This document shows, one piece after another, positions 45,924 to 54,593 of a DNA stretch of 64,000 nucleotides. A program made the translations under genes and the position numbers. The stretch's first letter is position 1; every line of letters starts with the position of its first letter. The notes under the pieces were generated by a model that was given only the letters and a program-made list of their open reading frames with translations, searched no databases and was not told the origin of the DNA. The stretch is from Bacteroidota bacterium (lineage in GTDB: Bacteria > Bacteroidota > Bacteroidia > Bacteroidales > Prolixibacteraceae): the NCBI GenBank assembly GCA_030698405.1, contig JAUYMU010000002.1, positions 22,233-86,232 on the forward strand, written 5' to 3'.

Positions 45924-46307
45924 ATGGCTATTAAATTTAAAGTTATTGAACGCGGCGAACCCGGAGTTGTTGGCGGCGGTACGAAAAAGTTTTATGCCAG
46001 TCCGGTAATGGATGGCGAAATTAACCTCAACGACTTAACCAAAGCCATTGAGAAAATCTGTACAGTAAGTGGCGCCGACATTCGCGCGGTATTGTATGCC
46101 TTGGTCGATGTATCGATCGATAACCTGGGCAATGGTACCATCGTTCGTTGGGGCGACCTCGGCAGTTTACGTGTTAGCCTGAGTTCCGAAGGAAAAGCTA
46201 CCGCCGACGAAGTGAAAGCCTCTGCGATCAAAAGCACCAGCGTGATTTTTACGCCGGGTACGCGGATCAAGGAAGTGCTTGGTGCCGCCAAATTCCAGAA
46301 AGAGTAA
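45924..46307 (+). CDS. HU-like DNA-binding protein (Bacteroidota HU-HIG type)
   Basis: This 127-residue protein has the extended HU-related fold seen in Bacteroidota: MAIKFKVIERGEPG, INLNDLTKAIEKICTVSGAD, VSIDNLGNGTIVRWGDLGSL, SVIFTPGTRIKEVLGAAKF. Relatives bind DNA without strong sequence preference. Type I CRISPR adaptation in other bacteria needs a bending protein (IHF), so an HU-like protein inside this operon is suggestive, but a link is only inference. A run of degenerate repeats follows the gene. Confidence 0.85.
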   Translation: MAIKFKVIERGEPGVVGGGTKKFYASPVMDGEINLNDLTKAIEKICTVSGADIRAVLYALVDVSIDNLGNGTIVRWGDLGSLRVSLSSEGKATADEVKASAIKSTSVIFTPGTRIKEVLGAAKFQKE

Positions 46308-46315
46308 GCTTTTGA

Positions 46316-46422
46316 TTTTCCTGCGCAGGGGATTTTTTTCTTTGCGCAGGAAAATTTAATCGGATGCGCAGGAAAACTTAATCGGGTGCGCATCGGATTG
46401 GAAACGGATGCGCAGGGGATTG
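46316..46422 (+). repeat. Degenerate TGCGCAGG tandem repeat
   Basis: TGCGCAGGGGA, TGCGCAGGAAAATTTAATCGG, TGCGCAGGAAAACTTAATCGG, TGCGCATCGGATTGG and TGCGCAGGGGA follow one another at about 22-base spacing just after the HU-like gene. Confidence 0.7.
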
Positions 46423-46429
46423 CTTTGAT

Positions 46430-46456
46430 CCTGACAGGTCTCAAAAACCGGTCATG
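46430..46456 (+). repeat. Degenerate REP-like palindrome
   Basis: CCTGACAGGTCTC then AAAAACCGGTCATG. Clear relative of the REP-like element with several mismatches in the second arm; an old copy. Confidence 0.65.
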
Positions 46457-46573
46457 ATTGAAAAACAAAGAACAAATCGAAAACCAAATAAGAAGATGAA
46501 ACAAACCTACCAAACGATTGACTACGAATGGCTGTAAGGCCAACAGAAAAAGTTAAAACTAATACCATAAAAT

Positions 46574-48412
46574 ATGATTAAAGAAATCTGTCAATTTGTA
46601 GAAACACTGGAAGAGCAAGTTCCTGACCTATTTGAAGATGGAGCCAAACTCAAAGAGGGAATTTATGTTGCTCTTGATATTGGTTTGGAGGATGGTAAAT
46701 ACATTCTTAAAAACAATGATGAATATGGTAATATCTTGAAGGAGGATATTGGTCTATATACCAAGAAGGAGGACATTACTCCGTTTTTCAATCAATGTCG
46801 CATGATTTTACAAGCATCGAAACCGGTATCCGCTGCAAAAATATTTAATCCAAACAAGAAAATTTTCAATGTAACCTGTTCTCCGTTTGCGGTTGGCTGC
46901 ACAAAGATAATAATAGATAAAAACCTTGGCAGTATTGGCAAAGGTGGTATACTTAATGAACTAACTAAACAGTATTTCAATAAAGCTGAAGGGTTCGTTG
47001 AAGAAGGACAGCAGAAAATTTGGTTTGAGGGCTTCAAAAGTTATTTAACGGATAATTTTTGGGATTTATTGGAGATGATAGAATACCAGAAATTAAAAGA
47101 TGCTTTCGCTATCGTATTCTATTTAAAATCACTTTCAATTGAAGAATATAAGAATCCTTACCAAAAGTATCTTGGTCAAAATGTTTTTAACAAAGCTGAT
47201 TATAATACTTCATTTCAAGACGTTGCGTTTGGGATTAGTGATAGTTTGAGTTCATTTAATGACAAAAAACGTTTTTTACAACATCAATCGGCTAGTTTTA
47301 AATACAACTATCGCATTCATGGAGAGGACGCTCAATTAGTTTGGAAGTTCTACCAATTGAGCAAAAACAAACAATTGCCCAATCCCCTTCCTATTTTTGT
47401 AGATAAAGACGAGGCTAACTTGAATGCCGATGTTGTCAAACTATTTAATAATGATGGGACTTCTGGATATTCTGAGATAATTAGATCGCTTTTGAATCTT
47501 CGAAGCAGTAATCTCCAAAACTTTTATCTCTTTTTTGTTCAGAAAGGACAAATCATTGACTTGGATTTTGTACCTGTTTTTAAGTATATGCTAAAAGATA
47601 AGGAAGAAAATGATTTTGTTATTAAAGATATCTTCGGGATAGAACCAACTGCTTATTTCAACAGCAAAGATCACAACGTATTTAGTTTCTTATTTCAGAT
47701 TGTCAATCCAATTTTTAACAAACAGCTAGTTCGAGAAGATTCTACATTTAATAATTTCTTTGAAGATCTAAAAGTAAACCCCAAATATGGACTTACTGAT
47801 GCAATTCTGAATTTACTTCTGAAATACCGAAAAGCTTGGTTCGATTTCATTTACAAATCAAAGCAACAAGAGATCACTATGGGTATGGTAAATGAAATGT
47901 TTCGGGATTCCATTTTCGACGACCTCAGACATGATGAAGAACTGAAAAAGACAACACAAATACGAAAAAAATTAAGCATATGGTTCGGCTTACAACCACT
48001 TTTTGATAATAACCCTAAAACTAATAGTATGGCAAACAAAACTGTTGAATTACAAACAAATCTTCGGCAAATTGCACAAACAGAATCGTTTCACATAGAA
48101 ACTGATGACGAATTCGCTTTTGCAGCAGGGCAGATCATTTGGAAACTATTGATTCAAAGTGAATCTGCAAACCGTTCGCACGCATTACTTGAACCTTTTT
48201 TGCAAAAAACCGAACCTACCCTCTTTAAACAAGCAATTGCAAGTACGTTCAATTTGTATAAATACAAGTTCGCCTTATATCCGAATAAATATGAATTCGA
48301 TAAGCTTTTCAGTGAAGTAATGGGATTTATTCCAGTCATTACGAATATGAAAGAACATTTGCCAATGATTCTAGCTGGATATTTTTCGGAATCAATATTC
48401 AAAAAACAATAA
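46574..48412 (+). CDS. cas8b: Cas8b (Csh1-type), type I-B Cascade large subunit
   Basis: A 612-residue protein of the Csh1/Cas8b kind: MIKEICQFVETLEEQVPDLF, LDIGLEDGKYILKNNDEYGN, VTCSPFAVGCTKIIIDKNLG and KIWFEGFKSYLTDNFWDLLE. In type I-B Cascade it recognises the PAM and helps recruit Cas3. Position before cas7 and cas5, plus length, confirm the call more than any single motif, since Cas8 proteins diverge fast. I do not see the four-Cys zinc finger present in some Cas8 forms. Confidence 0.85.
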   Translation: MIKEICQFVETLEEQVPDLFEDGAKLKEGIYVALDIGLEDGKYILKNNDEYGNILKEDIGLYTKKEDITPFFNQCRMILQASKPVSAAKIFNPNKKIFNVTCSPFAVGCTKIIIDKNLGSIGKGGILNELTKQYFNKAEGFVEEGQQKIWFEGFKSYLTDNFWDLLEMIEYQKLKDAFAIVFYLKSLSIEEYKNPYQKYLGQNVFNKADYNTSFQDVAFGISDSLSSFNDKKRFLQHQSASFKYNYRIHGEDAQLVWKFYQLSKNKQLPNPLPIFVDKDEANLNADVVKLFNNDGTSGYSEIIRSLLNLRSSNLQNFYLFFVQKGQIIDLDFVPVFKYMLKDKEENDFVIKDIFGIEPTAYFNSKDHNVFSFLFQIVNPIFNKQLVREDSTFNNFFEDLKVNPKYGLTDAILNLLLKYRKAWFDFIYKSKQQEITMGMVNEMFRDSIFDDLRHDEELKKTTQIRKKLSIWFGLQPLFDNNPKTNSMANKTVELQTNLRQIAQTESFHIETDDEFAFAAGQIIWKLLIQSESANRSHALLEPFLQKTEPTLFKQAIASTFNLYKYKFALYPNKYEFDKLFSEVMGFIPVITNMKEHLPMILAGYFSESIFKKQ

Positions 48413-48429
48413 CCTTAAAAACTAATAAA

Positions 48430-49362
48430 ATGACTTATTCAAAAAGAATTTTTGGAGCTGCAATAGTAAAAGCTGTGAATGCAAATTATAATGCTGACTT
48501 TTCAGGACAACCCCGGACTTTACCCAATGGAGTAGTTTATGCAACCGATAAGGCATTAAAATATGCCGTTAAAAATTTCCTCAAAGAGAATTATCGTTCA
48601 GAAAAGGTTTTCTACTTCAAGCGATTCAATGAGGATTTTATTCCTTATAGCTTAGATGACGCTTTTGCGGTAGCTTTCCCAGAGCATAAGGAAGAAAAAG
48701 ACAAAAAGATTATTGCTAAAGATCTTCTGAGCTGTATTGATATTCGTTTGTTCGGAGCAACATTTGCAAAAAAATCAAAGACAAATAATGTCGCCATTTC
48801 TGTACATGGTCCAGTTCAGATTACTCATGGGGTAAATATCTGGCACGAAAACAATTTCTATTCAGAGCAAATAATGTCGCCGTTCAGAAACCCGAATGAA
48901 GCAAGCGAAGATAACTCTGCTACAACGCTTGGACACCAAAGCCGTTTACACGAAGGTCATTACCTGCATCATTTTTCGGTTAATCCTAAAAACTTGGAAG
49001 AAATAGTTAGCTTAGCTGGAAAAGATGCTAATGATCTATCTGCAGATGATATTAGCAAATTGAAAGAAGCTTTGCAAAAAGGTGTGACCTATTACGATTC
49101 GGCTGCCAAAGCTGGTTGTGAAAATGAATTATTGGTTTGGGTTACGTTAAAACCGGAGTCTAAGCTTGTTCTTCCAAATTTCACCCAATTGATGAAAATG
49201 GAAAAAGAAAAGGTTGATGGTAAGGTGCAACTTGATTTAATTGAATTGAAAACAGTTGTTGACACAAATACCGCAGATATTGAATCCATTGAAATCTATT
49301 TAAACCAAGCATCAATTGAGGTAAAAAACGCACCTCAAAACACATCAATTAAAAGTTTATAG
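48430..49362 (+). CDS. cas7: Cas7 (Csh2-type), Cascade backbone subunit
   Basis: A 310-residue RAMP protein. Recognisable parts are KRIFGAAIVKAVNANYNADF at the start, LLSCIDIRLFGATFAKKS and VAISVHGPVQITHGVNIW, the Csh2 signature, and then HQSRLHEGHYLHHFSVNP. Several copies bind along the crRNA spacer. It starts 17 bases after cas8b and is followed by a REP-like palindrome before cas5. Confidence 0.95.
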   Translation: MTYSKRIFGAAIVKAVNANYNADFSGQPRTLPNGVVYATDKALKYAVKNFLKENYRSEKVFYFKRFNEDFIPYSLDDAFAVAFPEHKEEKDKKIIAKDLLSCIDIRLFGATFAKKSKTNNVAISVHGPVQITHGVNIWHENNFYSEQIMSPFRNPNEASEDNSATTLGHQSRLHEGHYLHHFSVNPKNLEEIVSLAGKDANDLSADDISKLKEALQKGVTYYDSAAKAGCENELLVWVTLKPESKLVLPNFTQLMKMEKEKVDGKVQLDLIELKTVVDTNTADIESIEIYLNQASIEVKNAPQNTSIKSL

Positions 49363-49370
49363 ATTCATCT

Positions 49371-49404
49371 AAACCTGACAGGTTTTCTGAAACCTGTCAG
49401 GTTT
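49371..49404 (+). repeat. REP-like palindrome 4
   Basis: AAACCTGACAGGTTT, TCTG, AAACCTGTCAGGTTT, nine bases after the cas7 stop and 14 before cas5. Loop differs from the CGA copies. Confidence 0.9.
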
Positions 49405-49417
49405 AAACAACCTAAAT

Positions 49418-50212
49418 ATGGAAAAATTAGTTTCAATTAATATTAAATCTGATTTTGGTTTTTTGAAGAAACCAGATACAAATGATCCGATTTATCTGAC
49501 CTTCAATATGCTTCACAAACCCTCATTACTGGGAATCCTTGGGGCAATTATTGGTGAAAAAGGGTTTCAAAAGCATGGAGAAATGCCTGAATATTACAAA
49601 AAATTAAAGGACTTAAAAGTTTCAATTGCTCCATTGGAAGAGAATGGAAAAACCTATCATGAGAATGGAAATTTTTCCAAAACCATTATCAAATACAACA
49701 ATACAACGGGATTAGCAAGTGAAGAGGAAGGTGGGAACCTAATGATAACAGAACAAGCGTTGGTAGCTCCGGCTTTTAAATGTTGGATTATGCTTGACAT
49801 TGAGAACGAGACAGAGGCTAAACTCTATGACTTTCTTAAAGAAAATAAAGCAGAATATCTCCCTTACTTGGGGAAAAATGAATTCTCGTTGTGGTGGGAT
49901 AATTTCAAGGAATATGAATATGAGCTATTATCTCCCGAAGGAGTTTTCCAGATAAATAGCCTGTTTATCAAAGAAGAAACAGTGAAAGATGGGAAGTATA
50001 ATGCTCGTTTTCGTCCAGGAGTTTTATCAATGAGTGGAAGTAAATACATGTATTTTGAGCGATTGCCAGTAGGCTATATCGAATCACCTTTATTTCAATA
50101 TGAATACAAAGATTTTGCATTCACAAACTGGGAGTTAAAACAAGATTATATGCTACCAGAATCTTATCCACTGTATAAGTTGTCAAATAATGAGATCATT
50201 CAATTGTTCTAA
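49418..50212 (+). CDS. cas5: Cas5 (type I-B), crRNA 5'-handle binding subunit
   Basis: A 264-residue RAMP protein. The N-terminal LVSINIKSDFGFLKKPDTND and the segment FNMLHKPSLLGILGAIIGEKG are typical of Cas5 in subtype I-B (Cas5h). It caps the crRNA 5' end next to Cas8b. Its last 23 bases overlap the start of cas3, indicating coupled translation. Intact. Confidence 0.92.
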   Translation: MEKLVSINIKSDFGFLKKPDTNDPIYLTFNMLHKPSLLGILGAIIGEKGFQKHGEMPEYYKKLKDLKVSIAPLEENGKTYHENGNFSKTIIKYNNTTGLASEEEGGNLMITEQALVAPAFKCWIMLDIENETEAKLYDFLKENKAEYLPYLGKNEFSLWWDNFKEYEYELLSPEGVFQINSLFIKEETVKDGKYNARFRPGVLSMSGSKYMYFERLPVGYIESPLFQYEYKDFAFTNWELKQDYMLPESYPLYKLSNNEIIQLF

Positions 50213-52868
50213 GGATTGTATAAATAGCCTTCTGCCAATTTTCGAAGAGCTTCACAATACTTACTATGCCCATTTGTCTAGTGATAAATCGGTAAAAGAA
50301 TCGCTTTTTGAACACTCCGAGTTAGTGTCCTCATATTGTTTGAGATTAATAGAATCTCATGGAGTTGAAAACATTATAGATTCTTTAATTGAAAAACTCA
50401 TAGTACTTATGCCAATTAGAAATGAAACGGAATGGGGTAATCAATTAAAAGAAGTATTTCTTGCAGCCATTGTGTACCATGATTTGGGTAAGGCGAACCC
50501 GAATTTCCAAGTGCTTAAAATGGAAAATACTTTATTCGAACAGGATAAAAAGCTCACATTTCAATCCAATCATTCTCTGCTTGGAGCATATCTCTTTTCA
50601 AATATCTTTTTCAAAAAAGTCTTTGAAAACAAAAAGCTTGATGAGGATGAAAAGCTTATACTATATTTTTCGATTCTACTGTTTTCAGGAGCTATCATAA
50701 AGCATCACAATCCAACAATTGATCTTACTTTAGAATTTGACAACCAACAAATCGATGATTGTTATTCGTTTCTAGAAATTTATCACATCTTTTTAGATGA
50801 AAATTTTTGTTCAAGCTTCTATCAAAGTGCGAAGGATATCTTTGGAGAATTTAGAGATTTGGTTGATAAACCTGAAGCCTACTTTAATCTGTTTGCAACC
50901 ACCAAACTACTCTATTCCTTATTGACTGCTTCTGATTTTTACGCAACCAACGAATTCATGACAAAAATAAAAGTCAACGAATTCGGCACTCTATCCAATG
51001 AGGAAAAGAAAAAATTGATAGAACGTTTCAAAACAGTAAAGCCTTATAACAAGGACTTATATTCGAATTTAGAACATTACCATTCTTTCCCTTTCGAAAA
51101 GCTAAGTGAACGGAACAACCAAAACTTGAATTTTCTGAGGCAAAAGCTTACTGCCGAAATGATTTCGAATCTAAGAGAGCATTCTGAAAGCAGATGTTTT
51201 TATCTTGAAGCCCCAACCGGAGCAGGAAAGACAAATTTATCACTGGCCTTCGCAACCGAACTAATGAATATCGATTCTTCATTAAGTAAAGTTTTCTACG
51301 TTTTTCCATTTACAACTTTAATCACCCAAACATTTAAATCGATAAAAGAAACACTAGAAATTGATAACAATACCATTATTCAACTTCATTCAAAGGCAGG
51401 ATTTCATGAAAAGGCGGATGGTGCTTACGGAAATGAAAAGCGGTTATTTCTTGACAACTTGTTTGTGAATTACCCAATTTCTCTAATGTCGCATGTGCGT
51501 TTTTTCGATATTTTAAAGGGGAATGAAAAAGAGAGTAATTATCTGCTCCATCGGCTGTGCAATTCGGTTGTAATCATTGACGAAATTCAAACCTATAATC
51601 CAGAGCATTGGGATAAAATTGTTTATTTTCTTGCCAACTACGCACAACTTTTTAATATTCGGGTTTTAATCATGTCGGCAACTCTTCCGAAAATAGATGC
51701 ATTGCATGAAAACCTTAAAGGAACTTTCGTTTCACTAATTTCCAATCGGGAGAAGTATTTCACTAACCTCAATTTTGCGGGTCGGGTTACATTTGACTTT
51801 ACTTTGGCCGATAAGAACAGACCTCAGAATGGCGAAGAAAAAGAAAACTATCTTTCCGAACTGTCTGATTTCATGATTGAAAAGGCGGAACAATATGCAT
51901 CTATAAATAATAACTGTATAAAAGTACTGATCGAATTTATTACAAAAAAAACAGCGACAGCTTTCTTTAGCATTATCAATAGTGACAACCGTTTTTGCGA
52001 CTTTAAGATTCTTTTACTTTCCGGCGACATCTTGGAATTCAGAAGGAAGCAAATTATTGATTCAATAAAAAAAGAAGAGTATCCCAAAATCGTTGTTGTA
52101 TCAACTCAGGTTGTTGAGGCTGGTGTTGACATTGATATGGATTTAGGATTTAAGGATCGTTCACTTATCGACAGTGATGAACAATTGGCTGGTCGTATCA
52201 ATCGTAATGCATCCAAAGAAAAATGCATCGTCTACATGTTTGACTGTGACAAAACAAGCACCATTTATGGTTCAGATTCTCGTTACAAGGTTCAGCAAAC
52301 TGACAAAGAGATTTTCGCCGATTACAAAGAGATATTGGTAAAGAAGCAATTTCATGCTTTATATGAAAAAGTCTTTGAAGAAAAACGCAAAAAGATGAAT
52401 AGCAATCTTTTTGCGGCAGGTCATTATTACCAGTATTTCAAAGATTTTAATTTTTCAAAACTTCACGATGAGTTTAAACTAATTGAGAATAATGATAGTC
52501 AGCAATTATTTATACCCATTTCCATTCCGGTTACCTTTTTTGAGAATCATTCTGATCTTGAGCGGATAGGAGTTCTCTCCGAAGATAAAGAAAATGTTGA
52601 CGGCCCTAAATTGTTCGATTTTTACGAACACCTAATTAGTTGTAAAATTGACGATTTTGTTTTATCGCAAATAGAAATAAAGAAGGTGGGAAGTTTCATG
52701 TCACAATTTTGTATTTCGGTTTATAAAAAACAATTAGATTCAATTGCAACCTTTCTCGATCCTGGAAAAGATAAACTGGGATTCAAGTATTTATTAAATT
52801 GGAAGATGTGTTATTCACCAGAATACGGATTTGATTCAGAGAAAATTGACACGAGTATATTTCTTTAA
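50190..52868 (+). CDS. cas3: Cas3, HD nuclease-helicase
   Basis: An 892-residue fusion. The N-terminal HD nuclease has SLFEHSELVSSYC and YHDLGKANPNFQ, then IIKHHNPTIDL. The helicase part has EAPTGAGKTNLSLAFA (Walker A), VVIIDEIQTYNPE (DEIQ box), LIMSATLPK, VSTQVVEAGVDIDMDLG and LAGRINRNASKEK. It degrades target DNA after Cascade binding. The start at 50190 lies within cas5; no ATG closer to the HD domain explains the coupling as well. All catalytic residues I can check are present, so interference is probably functional. Confidence 0.95.
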   Translation: MRSFNCSKDCINSLLPIFEELHNTYYAHLSSDKSVKESLFEHSELVSSYCLRLIESHGVENIIDSLIEKLIVLMPIRNETEWGNQLKEVFLAAIVYHDLGKANPNFQVLKMENTLFEQDKKLTFQSNHSLLGAYLFSNIFFKKVFENKKLDEDEKLILYFSILLFSGAIIKHHNPTIDLTLEFDNQQIDDCYSFLEIYHIFLDENFCSSFYQSAKDIFGEFRDLVDKPEAYFNLFATTKLLYSLLTASDFYATNEFMTKIKVNEFGTLSNEEKKKLIERFKTVKPYNKDLYSNLEHYHSFPFEKLSERNNQNLNFLRQKLTAEMISNLREHSESRCFYLEAPTGAGKTNLSLAFATELMNIDSSLSKVFYVFPFTTLITQTFKSIKETLEIDNNTIIQLHSKAGFHEKADGAYGNEKRLFLDNLFVNYPISLMSHVRFFDILKGNEKESNYLLHRLCNSVVIIDEIQTYNPEHWDKIVYFLANYAQLFNIRVLIMSATLPKIDALHENLKGTFVSLISNREKYFTNLNFAGRVTFDFTLADKNRPQNGEEKENYLSELSDFMIEKAEQYASINNNCIKVLIEFITKKTATAFFSIINSDNRFCDFKILLLSGDILEFRRKQIIDSIKKEEYPKIVVVSTQVVEAGVDIDMDLGFKDRSLIDSDEQLAGRINRNASKEKCIVYMFDCDKTSTIYGSDSRYKVQQTDKEIFADYKEILVKKQFHALYEKVFEEKRKKMNSNLFAAGHYYQYFKDFNFSKLHDEFKLIENNDSQQLFIPISIPVTFFENHSDLERIGVLSEDKENVDGPKLFDFYEHLISCKIDDFVLSQIEIKKVGSFMSQFCISVYKKQLDSIATFLDPGKDKLGFKYLLNWKMCYSPEYGFDSEKIDTSIFL

Positions 52869-52872
52869 CCCC

Positions 52873-52905
52873 ACACCTGACAGGTTTCCAAAACCTGTCA
52901 GGTGT
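52873..52905 (+). repeat. REP-like palindrome 5
   Basis: ACACCTGACAGGTTT, CCA, AAACCTGTCAGGTGT, four bases after the cas3 stop. Outer ACAC/GTGT matches palindrome 3. Confidence 0.92.
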
Positions 52906-52932
52906 AAACAAAACAACAATAACACCACCACC

Positions 52933-53451
52933 ATGTCGAAAACCGCATTAAAAAAACATCTGTTATCGCTCACCAAAGAACAGGTTATTGAGCAGGTACT
53001 TGGGCTGTACGATACATGCAAACCGGCAAAGGAGTATTTCGAGTATTTCCTTAACCCCGATGAACAGGGAAAGTTCGGGAAATACAAGGATGTCATTGTC
53101 AACGAATTTTTTACGAATACTTTAATTGGAATCGGCAAATTACGTTTCTCGGAGGCTAAAAAAGCCATCGCCGATTTCCGGAGTTTAAACCCTTCGCCCG
53201 AATTGCTTGGCGATTTGATGGTAACACTGCCCGAAATGGCCTGTAAATTTACCAACGAGTATGGCGATATGTCGGAACAATTTTACACGAGCACGGCAAA
53301 CAATTACGAGCTGGCATTAAAATTTTTGAAAAAGCGAGGATTATTGGAGCATTTCAAACTCCGCTGTCAGGATTGCGTAAAGTATGCTGAACCATGTGGT
53401 TATGGTTTTGCTGACGAAATAAGATTTTTGTATAAAGATTATTACGAATAA
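52933..53451 (+). CDS. DUF6155-like protein
   Basis: Started at 52933 (MSKTALKKHLLSLTKEQVIE), giving 172 residues; the open frame upstream crosses the palindrome and is not real. Helical, with QVLGLYDTCKPAKEYFEYFL, IADFRSLNPSPELLGDLMVT and a cysteine-bearing end FKLRCQDCVKYAEPCGYGFA. I recall this pattern as DUF6155, a small family without a known role. It is the first of five non-cas genes between cas3 and cas4. Confidence 0.7.
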   Translation: MSKTALKKHLLSLTKEQVIEQVLGLYDTCKPAKEYFEYFLNPDEQGKFGKYKDVIVNEFFTNTLIGIGKLRFSEAKKAIADFRSLNPSPELLGDLMVTLPEMACKFTNEYGDMSEQFYTSTANNYELALKFLKKRGLLEHFKLRCQDCVKYAEPCGYGFADEIRFLYKDYYE

Positions 53452-53474
53452 ATTGCAACAATAACTTAAGCGAA

Positions 53475-54050
53475 ATGAAAAACGATGAATTGCTCAACCA
53501 AATCCTTCCGATTCTTCACTCGGTGAAAGATGACGAAGAAAAGCTTCAGCAGATTTTGAATTTTCTGCTCGAAGAAATTTACGAAGAACCTGATGATGTA
53601 GTTGAAATTCCGGAGAAATACCGCGAATTGGTGCGCAAAACAGCCGAAGCCATCGACTGCGGATCTATATGCTTCATCAACCCCGCTACCCTCGAAATGG
53701 AAGACGTGCCCAAGTCGTTGCTGGAAGAACGATTCTTCACTGAAGATGATGAGGAAGAGGAGGACGACGAATTTGATCTTCAACACAAAAATTGGGAAAA
53801 GTGCATCAGCGTTGATCCGCCCGAATCACATGAATCCTTTGAGATTATGGAGAATTTTGTTCAGGAAGTTGATGATAAAAGACTGCAAAAGCAACTGATC
53901 AATGCACTGGAGCGCCGGCATCCTTTCGCCAATTTCAAAAACACGATCGAAAACTCTGACTGCCGTGAACAGTGGTTCGCATTTAAACAAAAAGAGCTGG
54001 AGAAATACGTTTGGCAGAACATTGAATTCGAGATTAATCCTGAAAAATAA
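53475..54050 (+). CDS. UPF0158-like protein
   Basis: A 191-residue acidic protein whose second half fits UPF0158: FEIMENFVQEVDDKRLQKQL, INALERRHPFANFKNTIENS, DCREQWFAFKQKELEKYVWQ. The middle is very acidic (FTEDDEEEEDDEFDL). No known activity. It lies between two other accessory genes with small gaps, four bases before the next start. Confidence 0.75.
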   Translation: MKNDELLNQILPILHSVKDDEEKLQQILNFLLEEIYEEPDDVVEIPEKYRELVRKTAEAIDCGSICFINPATLEMEDVPKSLLEERFFTEDDEEEEDDEFDLQHKNWEKCISVDPPESHESFEIMENFVQEVDDKRLQKQLINALERRHPFANFKNTIENSDCREQWFAFKQKELEKYVWQNIEFEINPEK

Positions 54051-54054
54051 AACC

Positions 54055-54552
54055 ATGCAACGCTACATCGAACAATTGATTGAGGACCTGGATTGGGCGG
54101 CAGAGAACCCGCCTGATCCGGAATATTTTGAAGTTCCGCCACATCTTGATGATAATCCTGAAATCGCCGAACTGGCGCTGGTGCCTTTTAAACCGATCTC
54201 GGAGTGGACTGGGATTGGGTCGGAGGTTTTCCCAAACGTGATTGATTTGTCGTGGGAGGAGTGGGAAAAAGTAAATGAAGCGATTTTTAGGGTTTTTGAA
54301 TCGTTGCATATCGACCTGATAGATGCCCCGGAAGACCTGCCGCCGGAAATGTTATACGAAGTACTCACAACAAATTGGGACTTCGATGTTCAATACCTTC
54401 CTTCGTCTGGAATGGATCTCGAACTATGCACCGGCGACCCCATGACCTGCCCTTACGGCGAGTACTGCGACTGCGACGAAGAACCCGATTTTTCGGCAGA
54501 TGAACCTCCGGCAAACATTGACACGGATGAAGATGGTGAATTGCCATTCTGA
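54055..54552 (+). CDS. Hypothetical acidic protein
   Basis: Started at 54055 (MQRYIEQLIEDLDWAAENPP), four bases after the UPF0158-like stop, giving 165 residues. The frame is open upstream but overlaps that gene. Strongly acidic, with a cysteine cluster near the end (CTGDPMTCPYGEYCDCDEEP) that could bind metal. Not recognised. Pairing with the UPF0158-like gene suggests a shared role. Confidence 0.6.
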   Translation: MQRYIEQLIEDLDWAAENPPDPEYFEVPPHLDDNPEIAELALVPFKPISEWTGIGSEVFPNVIDLSWEEWEKVNEAIFRVFESLHIDLIDAPEDLPPEMLYEVLTTNWDFDVQYLPSSGMDLELCTGDPMTCPYGEYCDCDEEPDFSADEPPANIDTDEDGELPF

Positions 54553-54593
54553 TAAAGTGATGTTAATAAACGTGATAATCATTAGAAACGGAG

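Noticed and set aside
53902..54054. 5' extension of the 165-residue acidic protein
   Set aside because: Overlaps the UPF0158-like gene in another frame; ATG at 54055 gives the expected spacing.
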